Source of the DNA: Cohnella sp. WQ 127256
Lineage (GTDB): Bacteria > Bacillota > Bacilli > Paenibacillales > Paenibacillaceae
Reading direction: 5' to 3'
Length of the DNA stretch: 64,000 bases
Assembly (NCBI RefSeq): GCF_024519285.1
Contig: NZ_JAMZCY010000009.1
Coordinates: forward strand, 186,001-250,000
Made by a program: the position numbers and the translations under genes. This document shows positions 10,001 through 17,911 of this stretch, piece by piece. The notes under the pieces were generated by a model that saw only the letters and a program-made list of their open reading frames with translations, did not search any database and was not told where the DNA came from. Positions within the stretch are counted from its first letter, which is position 1; each line of letters opens with the position of its first letter.

Positions 10001-10610
10001 GCTCGATCTGGCTTTTGAGCTCACTAACAAGATCGTGGATCCTCAGTAAATTTCCCTCGGTATCCTCAAGCTTCTTCTGGGCTTCTTTCTTACGGCTCTT
10101 ATACTTAACAATACCGGAAGCCTCTTCGAATATGCCCCGCCGATCCTCGGAACGCGTACTCAATATTTCCTCAATACGACCTTGCCCGATAATAGAATAA
10201 GCCTCTCTGCCGATTCCCGTATCCATAAATAGCTCGGTAATATCCTTAAGCCGGCATGGCTGCTTATTAATTAAATATTCACTATCCCCGTTACGGTGAA
10301 CGCGTCGTGTAACCGTAACTTCGCTGAAGTCCAGAGGCAACGCTTTGTCCATATTGTCGAGCGTTAAAGAAACCTCGCCAATATTAACGGCTTTCCGTGT
10401 ATCACTTCCGGCAAAAATAATGTCCTGCATATTGCCGCCGCGGAGGGATTTTGCACTTTGTTCACCAAGCACCCACCGTATACCATCAGAAATATTGCTT
10501 TTACCACTGCCATTTGGTCCGACCACTGCAGTGATACCAGGAACAAATTCAAGCTCTGTCCGATCCGCGAATGACTTAAACCCAGATAGCTCGATTCTTT
10601 TCAAAAACAT
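7041..10610 (-). CDS. smc: Chromosome segregation ATPase SMC
   Basis: Condensin subunit that, with ScpA and ScpB, compacts and separates chromosomes. It is 1189 residues, full length. The N-terminal head holds Walker A GPNGSGKSNISD (about 32). Long coiled coils (about 170-500 and 670-1000) flank a globular hinge (about 510-660, GAVAELISVPGHLEVAIETA). The C-terminal head has the ABC signature LSGGERALTAIALLFAI and Walker B PFCVLDEVEAALDE. The start ATG at 10610 has GAGAGGGGAAAG upstream and is 30 bases after rnc. Confidence 0.98.
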   Translation of the reverse strand: MFLKRIELSGFKSFADRTELEFVPGITAVVGPNGSGKSNISDGIRWVLGEQSAKSLRGGNMQDIIFAGSDTRKAVNIGEVSLTLDNMDKALPLDFSEVTVTRRVHRNGDSEYLINKQPCRLKDITELFMDTGIGREAYSIIGQGRIEEILSTRSEDRRGIFEEASGIVKYKSRKKEAQKKLEDTEGNLLRIHDLVSELKSQIEPLQEQSEKAEAYKTLKEDLKNKEIALYVHQIEGVHTSWTQTNERLASLREEQLGLSTFVSKHDALLEEERQALVQLEELLEKLQDELLRCSEDTEKSEGYVELLNERRGHLERTREGLQLSLASAEERFEQATAEEIVLKAKRVQLETELAGLSAKLSDEEERLALADGSTEVEERLKAELFDTLNAMAQARNDIRYGEGQREVLERRVARIKEEEIKWQEQMDAIQVKRELLDERVAIVARTLMEVRDRYVAEGTRSSEIQRKLEEAQASVRRFEQKKEALVSRRDTIKELQNDYDGFQHGVREVLKSSKRGTLHGVHGAVAELISVPGHLEVAIETALGAALQHIVMEDEKSARTAIAYLKQRQSGRATFLPLDVIRARNMSDSDRRSLEQTEGFIGIASELVGTEPKYSAIVSSMLGNVLLAETLEVANRIASKLQYRFRVVTRDGDIVNAGGSMTGGSLQKKSSSLLGRQRQLEELEREIKEAETARENAKVEVDDLKKELAQVGQNIELLRNQGEQERLKEQQVSGERGQLAQDEKLLEEQHTAMLGERAAFNAEAGGLNSSKEEAEARLASLTEEEQRIQSRISEAEELRRKSASAKEELQATLTDLKISIARLEQDRSALDEQITRQSADLSRLTTERKQFKQSLEQNEAESTRTNEESVEHRERLNELRIQKKQFTENIEFKRADRAEKHRELERKEGETKEQRSKLRNVEEGLRQAEIAVNRMDVELDNLLRKLTEEYEIGFELAKERYPMPEDIVGTQNEVRDMKRKISSLGDVNLGAIEEYKRVFERFHFLAEQENDLIEAKTKLHGIIREMDDEMSKRFRTTFEEIRKHFVVVFGRMFGGGRADLILAEPDRPLDTGIDIVAQPPGKKLTNLQLLSGGERALTAIALLFAILHVKPVPFCVLDEVEAALDEANVARYAQYMREFSDSTQFIVVTHRKGTMEEADVLYGVTMEEGGVSKLVSVRLENSEEMMVTA

Positions 10611-10640
10611 TAGGATACTTTCCCCTCTCGAGTCGGTCGT

Positions 10641-11342
10641 TTACCCGGGATATTGCTTTGCAAACGTAAGGAGCGCCTCAGAAGCTGCCTGTTGCTCCGC
10701 TTCCTTCTTCGAACGCCCAATCCCCTGACCAAGGCGTTGCTTGCCAATGACTACGATAGCGACAAATTCTCGATCGTGCGCGGGTCCCCGCTCTTCCACA
10801 ATTCGATAATCTAGTGCACCCATCGATAATTGCTGAACCTTCTCCTGCAGCTCTGTTTTGAAATCCTTGAGTGGAGCCTGTCCATCCCGTGGTAGCTGAG
10901 AAAATAAATTGCGATCTAGAAAAGCACGCACAGCATTTAATCCTTGATCCAAATAAAGAGCTCCAAGGAACGCTTCGAATGCGTCCGCAAGCAAAGATGG
11001 CCGAGTTCGGCCTCCCGTTTGCTCCTCCCCTTTGCCGAGCAGCACGACTTGCCCGAATTCGAGCGTCTCGGCAAAACGGACAAGCGATGGTTCGCAGACG
11101 ATACTTGCCCGCAAACGGGTCATTTCCCCTTCCGGAGAATCCGGATAGAGGCGGTATAAGTACTCTGATACAGTTAACTGAAGCACGGCATCGCCGAGAA
11201 ACTCCAGCCGCTCGTTATCGGCAATTCGAGCTCCGCGTTGCTCATTCACATAGGATGTATGAGTGAAGGCTTGCTTCAACAACGCTGGATTACGAAAATT
11301 CAGATTAATACGCTCTTGCAATTGATGAAATACGTCTTTCAT
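10641..11342 (-). CDS. rnc: Ribonuclease III
   Basis: Double-strand-specific endonuclease that processes rRNA precursors and structured RNAs, in many Bacillota also SRP RNA. It is 233 residues. The catalytic signature NERLEFLGDAVLQL lies near residue 42, the second acidic site in LLADAFEAFLGALYLDQG, and a C-terminal double-stranded RNA-binding domain (LKDFKTELQEKVQQ to KKEAEQQAASEALL). It sits between fabF and smc, the usual order. Confidence 0.97.
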   Translation of the reverse strand: MKDVFHQLQERINLNFRNPALLKQAFTHTSYVNEQRGARIADNERLEFLGDAVLQLTVSEYLYRLYPDSPEGEMTRLRASIVCEPSLVRFAETLEFGQVVLLGKGEEQTGGRTRPSLLADAFEAFLGALYLDQGLNAVRAFLDRNLFSQLPRDGQAPLKDFKTELQEKVQQLSMGALDYRIVEERGPAHDREFVAIVVIGKQRLGQGIGRSKKEAEQQAASEALLTFAKQYPG

Positions 11343-11364
11343 GAGCTCTCACCTCAACTTCACC

Positions 11365-11405
11365 CCATAAACAACCGACGCAGGCAGCATATGCCGCCTG
11401 CGTCG
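11365..11405 (-). terminator. Hairpin between fabF and rnc
   Basis: A perfect 10-base stem, CGACGCAGGC / GCCTGCGTCG (11376-11405), followed on the minus strand by GTTGTTT. The T-run is poor, so it may act as a partial terminator or as an RNA processing/stability element that lowers rnc relative to the fab genes. Confidence 0.5.
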
Positions 11406-11420
11406 ACGTTCACGCGCTTA

Positions 11421-12659
11421 TTAGGCTTCGTATTTACGCATGATAATGGTCGCGTTATGACCGCCGAATCCAAAGGAGTTCGACAAAGCCACTTGCAGAT
11501 CCGCTTCACGCGGTTTATTCGGAACATAATCCAAATCTAATTCCGGATCTTGATTATCAAGATTAACGGTTGGCGGTATGATACCGTTCTGGAGCGTTAG
11601 ACCCAGAATAACCGCCTCTACTCCACCAGCAGCTCCGAGCAAATGCCCAGTCATCGACTTGGTCGAGCTTACTGCCAGCTTGTAAGCGTGGTCACCGAAT
11701 GCCTTCTTGATCGCAGTTGTTTCCGACTTATCACCGGCACCTGTTGAAGTTCCATGAGCATTAATATACTGGATATCCTCAGGTGCGATTCCTGCGTCTT
11801 TCAAGGCCATCTTCATACAACGTGCAGCTCCATCCGGATCTGGATCGGTCATATGATGAGCGTCACCGCTCATTCCATAACCAATAATCTCAGCATAGAT
11901 ACGAGCTCCTCTTTGCTGTGCATGCTCGAGTGATTCCAGAATAAGAACACCCGCGCCTTCTCCCATAACAAATCCATCACGATCACTATCAAACGGACGA
12001 CTAGCCTTCTCAGGCTCTTCATTACGAGTACTCATCGCTCTCATCGAGCAGAAGCCTGCCATTCCAACTGGTCTGATCGTCGCTTCTGCGCCACCACAAA
12101 TCATGGCATCCGCATCTCCGCGTTGAATCATCCTAAAGCTGTCGCCAATGGCATTACTTCCCGATGCACAAGCCGATACAGCAGCTGTATTCGGACCTTT
12201 AGCACCAATCGTCATGGAAACTTGACCACTAGCCATGTTAGCAATCATCATCGGAATGAAGAACGGACTTACACGACGTGGACCCTTCTCCATTAGAATC
12301 GTATGTTGATCCTCCCAAGTACCTAAACCACCGATACCTGATCCAATAATGACGCCGACGCGCTCAGCATCCGCATTCTCGCCAATATTGAGCTTTGCAT
12401 CTTCTACAGCTAACTTACTAGCCGCCACGCCGAATTGCACGAAGCGATCCATTTTCCGAGATTCTTTCTTATCCATGTATAGACTAGGATCGAAACCCTT
12501 AATTTCTGCAGCTATCTTTGTTGTATATTCAGTAGTATCGAATGCTTCAATTAGACTGACTCCTGATTTGCCGTCCAACAAATTGTTCCAGAACGTAGAC
12601 AAATCGGAACCGAGAGACGTTACGACTCCCATTCCTGTGACGACAACACGCTGTGTCAA
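11421..12659 (-). CDS. fabF: 3-oxoacyl-ACP synthase II
   Basis: Condensing enzyme that elongates acyl-ACP with malonyl-ACP. It is 412 residues. The active-site cysteine is in AVSACASGSNAIGD, and the two histidines in NAHGTSTGAGD and KSMTGHLLGAAGG; the C-terminal glycine loop is NSFGFGGHNAT. It is the last fab gene of the module and follows acpP. Full length. Confidence 0.97.
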   Translation of the reverse strand: MTQRVVVTGMGVVTSLGSDLSTFWNNLLDGKSGVSLIEAFDTTEYTTKIAAEIKGFDPSLYMDKKESRKMDRFVQFGVAASKLAVEDAKLNIGENADAERVGVIIGSGIGGLGTWEDQHTILMEKGPRRVSPFFIPMMIANMASGQVSMTIGAKGPNTAAVSACASGSNAIGDSFRMIQRGDADAMICGGAEATIRPVGMAGFCSMRAMSTRNEEPEKASRPFDSDRDGFVMGEGAGVLILESLEHAQQRGARIYAEIIGYGMSGDAHHMTDPDPDGAARCMKMALKDAGIAPEDIQYINAHGTSTGAGDKSETTAIKKAFGDHAYKLAVSSTKSMTGHLLGAAGGVEAVILGLTLQNGIIPPTVNLDNQDPELDLDYVPNKPREADLQVALSNSFGFGGHNATIIMRKYEA

Positions 12660-12728
12660 AACCTATTCACCTCTTCAGGGTAATTCTATTCCCGCACCCA
12701 GTGTGAAACGGTGCTTAAATGTGCAGAA

Positions 12729-12749
12729 GTCCCGTCGCAATAACGGGAC
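12729..12749 (-). other. Intergenic hairpin acpP-fabF
   Basis: Minus strand GTCCCGT and ACGGGAC form a 7-base stem around TATTGCG just after the acpP stop codon. There is no strong T-run. It may stabilise the abundant acpP message. Confidence 0.4.
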
Positions 12750-12760
12750 CCGGTTGATCA

Positions 12761-12994
12761 TTACGCATGAGATTGTATGTATTTAACGACTTCTCCCACG
12801 GTTGTGATCTTCTCTGCATCCTCATCTGAAATCTCCAAGTCGAATTCGTCTTCGAGTTCCATAACGAGTTCTACCACATCGAGAGAGTCAGCGCCTAAGT
12901 CGTCTTTGAAGGATGCTTCGGCTGTTACCTCTGCCTCTTCAACACCTAGGCGTTCGATAACGATGCGTTTTACACGTTCTTGTACATCGGACAT
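12761..12994 (-). CDS. acpP: Acyl carrier protein
   Basis: Carries growing acyl chains on a phosphopantetheine arm. It is 77 residues, very acidic, and has the attachment motif GADSLDVVELVMELE with the modified serine. I chose the ATG at 12994 (MSDVQERVKR) because GGAGGTGA ends 5 bases upstream; the in-frame GTG nine bases earlier lies inside that binding site. It is placed between fabG and fabF, with a 150-base gap upstream that contains a TATAAT and may hold its own promoter. Confidence 0.97.
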   Translation of the reverse strand: MSDVQERVKRIVIERLGVEEAEVTAEASFKDDLGADSLDVVELVMELEDEFDLEISDEDAEKITTVGEVVKYIQSHA

Positions 12995-13051
12995 CCGGTT
13001 CACCTCCCTTAACGTATTATACGTGAATCATAGACAAAAAGCCATAGAAGC

Positions 13052-13072
13052 ATTGCATAGAAACTATGCAAT
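13052..13072. repeat. Perfect 21-bp palindrome upstream of acpP
   Basis: ATTGCATAG-AAA-CTATGCAAT, nine-base arms, in the fabG-acpP gap, about 30 bases upstream of a minus-strand TATAAT (13016-13021). It could be an operator or an RNA hairpin; I recognise no specific regulator. Confidence 0.5.
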
Positions 13073-13144
13073 TCGTGCATATAACGTTGATGCGCCATAC
13101 ACGTTGTTCAAATACATGCTTACCTGACAAGATGCAATTAAAAG

Positions 13145-13897
13145 CTACATGTACATGCCACCATCGACATGAATCGTTTGACCGGTCATGTAGGATGCTG
13201 CATCAGAAGCCAGGTAAACGACGGCCGCCGCGATGTCCTCAGGACGGCCCATTCTACCGATCGGAATTTCTCCAAGCAATTTCTCCCGATATTCAGCTGG
13301 GAGCTTGTCCGTCATATCTGATTCAATAAAGCCTGGCGCTACAGCATTCACTGTAATCCCACGACTTGCAAGCTCCTTGGCTGCCGACTTCGTCAAGCCG
13401 ATGACACCGGCTTTAGCAGCCACATAGTTAGCTTGCCCTGCATTGCCCAACACGCCAACAACGGATGAAATATTAATTATACGGCCAGATCTTTGCTTCA
13501 TCATAGAACGAGTTACGGCTTTCAGGCCATTGAACACACCCTTAAGGTTTGTTTCGATAACCTCGTCGAATTCCGCTTCCTTCATACGCATGATCAGGTT
13601 ATCCCGAGTAATACCTGCATTATTCACAAGTATATCCAGTTTACCAAAGGATTCGATCGTTTTGGATACCATTTCTTCGAATTCCGCAGTTTTTCCGACG
13701 TTAGCCTTAATCATAATCGCTTTGCGTCCTAGCGCTTCCACCGCCTTAACGGTTTCCGCCGCCGCTGCTTCACTCCCAGAATAATTAACCGCTACATCGG
13801 CACCAGCTTCCGCAAGTGCGATCGCAATCGACCGACCGATTCCTCTAGAAGCTCCTGTAACCAAGGCAATCTTTCCATTCAAATCCCACATCGCCAT
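13145..13897 (-). CDS. fabG: 3-oxoacyl-ACP reductase
   Basis: NADPH-dependent reductase of the elongation cycle, short-chain dehydrogenase family. It is 250 residues. The Rossmann motif TGASRGIGRSIA is at about 14, NNAGITRD follows, and the catalytic Ser-Tyr-Lys is in SSVVGVLGNAGQANYVAAKAG (positions about 140-160). The C-terminus MTGQTIHVDGGMYM is typical. A GAGGGTGAG binding site precedes ATG 13897; a second ATG two codons on is also possible. Confidence 0.97.
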   Translation of the reverse strand: MAMWDLNGKIALVTGASRGIGRSIAIALAEAGADVAVNYSGSEAAAAETVKAVEALGRKAIMIKANVGKTAEFEEMVSKTIESFGKLDILVNNAGITRDNLIMRMKEAEFDEVIETNLKGVFNGLKAVTRSMMKQRSGRIINISSVVGVLGNAGQANYVAAKAGVIGLTKSAAKELASRGITVNAVAPGFIESDMTDKLPAEYREKLLGEIPIGRMGRPEDIAAAVVYLASDAASYMTGQTIHVDGGMYM

Positions 13898-13936
13898 ACC
13901 TCGCTCACCCTCTCGTACATTGTCGCTGTTTCAGCT

Positions 13937-14863
13937 TCATTGTGCAACTATAGCCGTGGCAGCAGCACTATTTACGGAAATAATCTGCACGGATTTGTCG
14001 ATTTTCTTGATCAGGCCGGCAAGTACTGTCCCAGAACCAATTTCAACGAACGTATCGACGCCTTCACCTATCAAGTACTTTATCGTATCCTCCCATTGCA
14101 CAGGAGATACGACTTGCTTGACTAACAGCTTACGCAGCTCATCTCCTGAACTAACAGGCTTAGCATGGACATTCGCGATAACGGGAACTTGAGCGGCATG
14201 GAACTCTACTTTAGCAAGCTCAGCCGAGAGGTTATCCGCCGCAAGTTGCATAAGGGAAGAATGAAAAGGTCCACTTACATCCAGTGGGATGACCCGCTTA
14301 GCTCCTGCTTCTTTGCCTCTTTCCACAATTGCGGTAACACCTTCCACTGAACCGGATACTACGATTTGGCCTGGGCAATTGACATTAGCCAACTCTACTA
14401 AAGCGCCAGAAGCGGTAACATCTGTACAAAGGGTTTGCAGAGCTTCACGCTCTGCACCTAACACTGCCGCCATTGCACCTTGTCCGCTCGGAACAGCTTG
14501 CTCCATAAATAATCCCCGTGCCCGAACTAACCGAATCGCATCATCAAACGCTAATACGCCAGCAGCCACGAGTGCACTATATTCACCTAAAGAGTGTCCA
14601 GCCACGAAATCTGGCTTTATGTTTTGTGTCCGAAATAATTCAAGCAAAGCAATACTAGTGGCCAACAATGCAGGTTGCGTATTTGCCGTTTGGCGAAGCT
14701 CATCTTCTGGTCCTTCGAAAGCCAGCTTCGATATCGAGTAGCCAAGCACTTCATCCGCTTGATCAAAAATCAATCGTGCCGCTGCACTGCTCTCATAAGC
14801 GTCTTTTCCCATACCAACCGCTTGTGCACCTTGTCCAGGAAATACAAATGCGATTTTACCCAA
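13937..14863 (-). CDS. fabD: Malonyl-CoA:ACP transacylase
   Basis: Loads malonate onto ACP. It is 308 residues. The N-terminal VFPGQGAQAVGMG box and the nucleophile elbow GHSLGEYSALVAAG (serine at about 91) are present, as is the catalytic-histidine segment SGPFHSSLM near 200. It lies between fabH and fabG with gaps of 19 and 39 bases, so it is clearly cotranscribed. Confidence 0.97.
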   Translation of the reverse strand: MGKIAFVFPGQGAQAVGMGKDAYESSAAARLIFDQADEVLGYSISKLAFEGPEDELRQTANTQPALLATSIALLELFRTQNIKPDFVAGHSLGEYSALVAAGVLAFDDAIRLVRARGLFMEQAVPSGQGAMAAVLGAEREALQTLCTDVTASGALVELANVNCPGQIVVSGSVEGVTAIVERGKEAGAKRVIPLDVSGPFHSSLMQLAADNLSAELAKVEFHAAQVPVIANVHAKPVSSGDELRKLLVKQVVSPVQWEDTIKYLIGEGVDTFVEIGSGTVLAGLIKKIDKSVQIISVNSAAATAIVAQ

Positions 14864-14882
14864 CGTGATTCAATCCTTCCTA

Positions 14883-15869
14883 CTACCAAATTAAGACGGA
14901 CGCACCCCAAGTTAAACCTCCGCCAAATCCAACAAGCACGAGACAGTCGCCTTCATTCACTCGACCTTGCTCAACAGCTTCTGCTAGAGCGATAGGTATG
15001 GAACCCGCAGATACGTTACCGTATCGATCCAGGTTAATCATTGCTTTATCTTCAGATAAATTCAATCTCTCTAAAGCGGATTGAATAATACGAATGTTCG
15101 CTTGATGAGGAATGAGTAAATCAATGTCCGCTTTCTCATAGCCAGCCATTGATAATGCTTCCTCCGCTGCACTGCCCATAATCCGGACTGCGAATTTAAA
15201 CACATCACGTCCATTCATTTCAATGAAATGACGACGATCCGTGATGGACTGCTCTGAAGACGGGTGACGAGAACCGCCGCCACAAATTCGCAGCAAATCT
15301 CCGCCCGCACCGTCAGCTCCCAGTTTAAACGATTTGAAGCCGCGTCCTTCCGGAACTTGTCCAAGAACGACAGCACCCGCTCCATCACCGAATAGGATCG
15401 AAGTGTTACGGTCTGTGTAATCTGTTATGCGAGATAGACATTCCGCTCCAACAACGAGGACATGACGATACATCCCCATCTTGATAAATCCAGTTGCATT
15501 CGCTAAGCCATAAATAAATCCGGAGCACGCAGCAGACAAATCAAACGCAGCTGCTTTCTTTGCACCTAGCTTCTCTTGTAGCAAGCAAGCTGTCGAAGGG
15601 AAAAACATATCAGGCGTTATCGTTGCTACGATGATCAAGTCTAGCTCATCTGCAGTTATGCCTGCAGCTTCTAAGGCTAGAACGGAAGCCTCGTAGGCAA
15701 GATCAGATGTTGCCTGCTCGGGTGCTGCGATTCTCCGCTCCCGAATTCCCGTACGAGTGACGATCCACTCATCGTTTGTTTCCACCATCTGTTCTAGATC
15801 TTGATTCGTTAAGCGGCGTTCCGGAACATATTTACCCGTTCCGAGAATACCGACGGGAATTTCATTCAT
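14883..15869 (-). CDS. fabH: 3-oxoacyl-ACP synthase III
   Basis: Starts each fatty-acid chain by condensing acyl-CoA with malonyl-ACP; in this group it usually accepts branched primers. It is 328 residues. Catalytic cysteine in DLSAACSGFIYGLA (about 113), histidine in LLIPHQANIRII, asparagine in RYGNVSAGSIP. It opens PVGILGTGKYVPER. It directly follows plsX (9-base gap). Confidence 0.97.
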   Translation of the reverse strand: MNEIPVGILGTGKYVPERRLTNQDLEQMVETNDEWIVTRTGIRERRIAAPEQATSDLAYEASVLALEAAGITADELDLIIVATITPDMFFPSTACLLQEKLGAKKAAAFDLSAACSGFIYGLANATGFIKMGMYRHVLVVGAECLSRITDYTDRNTSILFGDGAGAVVLGQVPEGRGFKSFKLGADGAGGDLLRICGGGSRHPSSEQSITDRRHFIEMNGRDVFKFAVRIMGSAAEEALSMAGYEKADIDLLIPHQANIRIIQSALERLNLSEDKAMINLDRYGNVSAGSIPIALAEAVEQGRVNEGDCLVLVGFGGGLTWGASVLIW

Positions 15870-15878
15870 GAGCCTCTC

Positions 15879-16865
15879 TCACTTTCCGCTGAATTCTTCA
15901 GCCAGAGCCGCGATCAGCTTGTTGCCAATGGCTGTACGAGTTTGCCGGATCGCTGTCTTCATCGCCTTGGCGTCCGAAGAACCATGCCCTTTAACGACTA
16001 ATCCATTAACCCCAAGCAGTGGCGCTCCATTATGTTCACTATAATCCATTTTATCACGTACACGTCTAAAGTTCGGCTTCAGAACACCCGCAGCAAGCTT
16101 GGATGTAAAGGTCGAGGTCAGCTCCTGTTTCAGCAGCTTAAAGATAGCCGCTGCTGCACCTTCCATTCCTTTAAGCAGAATATTGCCGGAGAACCCATCA
16201 CATACAAGCACGTCGCACGGACGTTCCAACACATCGCGCTCTACGTTGCCTATGAAGTTAATCGGAGCTTGCACGAGCAATTCATACGCAGCTTTCGTAA
16301 GCTCATTGCCTTTGGCAGCTTCCGAGCCAATATTAAGGAGTCCCACTCTAGGTTCACGGATGCCATGTACTTTGTTCCGATATAAGCTTCCCATAAGCGC
16401 ATACTGAACGAGTTGCTCTGGCTTTGCATCCATATTCGCACCCATATCCAGAGCAAGCACACCTATATTATCCATTGTAGGAAATATCGCCGCTAAGCCT
16501 GGACGCTCAATCCCCTTCAGCCTTCCAACAACAAGTAAACCAGTCGCCATCAATGCGCCCGTGTTACCTGCAGATATCATGGCATCCGCCTTACCCTCTT
16601 TAACTAACCGACCTGCCACAACCATCGAAGAATTCGTTTTACGTCGAACGGCTTTAACTGGTTCATCATCGTTCCCGATAATTTCCAACGCAGGTTCAAT
16701 AGAAATATTATTAGGAGCCCCATGGCCAAGCAACGGTTGAAGCACTTCTGGATCGCCAACCAATATTAAATGCGTATCCGGCCATTCGGCAGCTGCAGAC
16801 AATGCGCTTTCGACTTGAGCATGCGGCGCATGGTCTCCGCCCATTGCATCAATAGCAATCCGCAT
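15879..16865 (-). CDS. plsX: Phosphate acyltransferase PlsX
   Basis: Makes acyl-phosphate from acyl-ACP for the first step of phospholipid synthesis with PlsY. It is 328 residues. It opens MRIAIDAMGGDHAP, the family signature, followed by SAGNTGALMATGLLVVGR and VCDGFSGNILLK. It lies between fapR and fabH, the standard FapR-regulated order, but a repeat remnant fills the short gap to fapR. Confidence 0.97.
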   Translation of the reverse strand: MRIAIDAMGGDHAPHAQVESALSAAAEWPDTHLILVGDPEVLQPLLGHGAPNNISIEPALEIIGNDDEPVKAVRRKTNSSMVVAGRLVKEGKADAMISAGNTGALMATGLLVVGRLKGIERPGLAAIFPTMDNIGVLALDMGANMDAKPEQLVQYALMGSLYRNKVHGIREPRVGLLNIGSEAAKGNELTKAAYELLVQAPINFIGNVERDVLERPCDVLVCDGFSGNILLKGMEGAAAAIFKLLKQELTSTFTSKLAAGVLKPNFRRVRDKMDYSEHNGAPLLGVNGLVVKGHGSSDAKAMKTAIRQTRTAIGNKLIAALAEEFSGK

Positions 16866-16883
16866 GAGCTACACTCCTTTATG

Positions 16884-16914
16884 AGGTTGTTCAAAAAGTC
16901 ATTTTTTGATCACT
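16884..16914. repeat. Fragment of the 60.8-kb intergenic repeat
   Basis: The plus strand reads GTTCAAAAAGTCA then TTTTGATCAC, closely matching the reverse complement of the right end of the 165-base repeat at 60784-60948. Only this terminal piece is present, wedged between the fapR stop codon and plsX. Confidence 0.5.
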
Positions 16915-17490
16915 TTATGTTTTCGATTCGCCAGCGGATCTATAAATAATAAAGTTCCCTTGAAACACCATTTCTTCGCCAACATATGTAAACACTTCGA
17001 TTTTCGCTTTCCCTTTTTGTTCACCACTAGCTCTAACGTATGCTTTCGCAATACATTTTTCACCGAGGCGAGCGGGACGAATAAACCGAATATCTGCAGA
17101 TGCCGTCAAGGCAATCTCATCGTTGATGACCGCGACTGCAAGTGAATTTGCTTGCGCGAACACATGGTGCCCCCGAGCAATACCTGTCCGAGAAAATACA
17201 TGCTCATCGCTAATTTCAAACAACGATATACCGCTCTTGTCCAGTTGCAAATCAAGAATGTCGCCAATCACTTCGTGTAAAGGCAAAGAACGAACGGAAT
17301 CATAAGACCGTTCTGCCATTAGCTTCAGTCTTTCTCTAAGCTCCGGTATAGCGAGTTCCAGCCGATCCAAACGAATAGTCTGGATGCTGACCTTCAATTG
17401 ACGTGTCAGTTCCCGGTCAGTGAGAAACGGATTCTCGTCCAATAGCTTGCTTAGCTGTTGATGACGCTGACGTTTCGGAAGCCGTTCCAT
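16915..17490 (-). CDS. fapR: Fatty-acid and phospholipid regulator FapR
   Basis: Repressor of fatty-acid synthesis genes, released by malonyl-CoA. With the ATG at 17490 it is 191 residues, matching the family. The N-terminal DeoR-like helix-turn-helix is LLDENPFLTDRELTRQLKVS, and a C-terminal hot-dog domain binds malonyl-CoA (GIARGHHVFAQANSLAVAVI). Reading further upstream in frame adds ~80 non-homologous residues and is rejected. A FapR-like operator lies 69 bases upstream, suggesting autoregulation of fapR-plsX-fabHDG. Confidence 0.95.
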   Translation of the reverse strand: MERLPKRQRHQQLSKLLDENPFLTDRELTRQLKVSIQTIRLDRLELAIPELRERLKLMAERSYDSVRSLPLHEVIGDILDLQLDKSGISLFEISDEHVFSRTGIARGHHVFAQANSLAVAVINDEIALTASADIRFIRPARLGEKCIAKAYVRASGEQKGKAKIEVFTYVGEEMVFQGNFIIYRSAGESKT

Positions 17491-17558
17491 ACTCACCACC
17501 GCTTTCTTTGAAAAGATGTTCAAGAAATATATAGAAAGTTTAAGTTTATAGATAGCCT

Positions 17559-17575
17559 TTAATACCTGGTGCCAA
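17559..17575. promoter_or_regulatory. Candidate FapR operator
   Basis: TTAATACCTGGTGCCAA is a near-palindrome around a central T and resembles the FapR box as I recall it (TTAGTACC-T-GGTACTAA, 14 of 17 matches). On the minus strand its end provides TTGGCA, a possible -35 for fapR. It lies where autoregulation would need it. The consensus is from memory. Confidence 0.65.
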
Positions 17576-17587
17576 AAAGTTATTAAA

Positions 17588-17682
17588 GAAAAACGCGTCC
17601 GTATGCAACGACCGCAAGCAGCGCGGTAACCGACTGCGATGCAGTCGATTGCGCTTCCCCCATCGTGAATCCAGACGCGTCT
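17588..17682 (-). terminator. Structured terminator after rpmF
   Basis: On the minus strand ACGCGTCTG (near 17680) pairs with the later CGGACGCGT (17593-17601), enclosing a perfect inner hairpin CGACTGC-ATC-GCAGTCG (17631-17647); the outer stem is followed by TTTTTCTTT. It probably limits read-through from rpmF into fapR. Confidence 0.55.
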
Positions 17683-17687
17683 AAGCT

Positions 17688-17861
17688 TTATTGCTTGATG
17701 ATTTCGCGTGACTTGTAAGTACCGCAAACTTTACATACGCGGTGAGAAATTTTCAATTCTCCACATTGCTCGCATTTCACCATACCAGGAACTACTAATT
17801 TAAAGTGCGTCCGGCGTTTGTGTTTACGGGCTTTCGATGTTTTTGCAAAAGGGACTGCCAT
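17688..17861 (-). CDS. rpmF: 50S ribosomal protein L32
   Basis: Small structural protein of the large subunit. It is 57 residues from the ATG at 17861 (MAVPFAKTSKARKHKRRTHF); an in-frame GTG nine bases earlier lies inside the GGAGGTGG binding site. It is the zinc-binding form: CEQCGE and CKVCGT provide four cysteines. It follows ylbN, the conserved yceD-rpmF pair. Confidence 0.97.
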   Translation of the reverse strand: MAVPFAKTSKARKHKRRTHFKLVVPGMVKCEQCGELKISHRVCKVCGTYKSREIIKQ

Positions 17862-17911
17862 TGCTGCCACCTCCTTATCAGGTCCAAATAACTCTTAGCT
17901 TGAAGCCAGAA

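Noticed and set aside
16915..17727. Long FapR with ~80 extra N-terminal residues
   Set aside because: The extra part covers the operator and the rpmF terminator and resembles no FapR; ATG 17490 gives the family's length.
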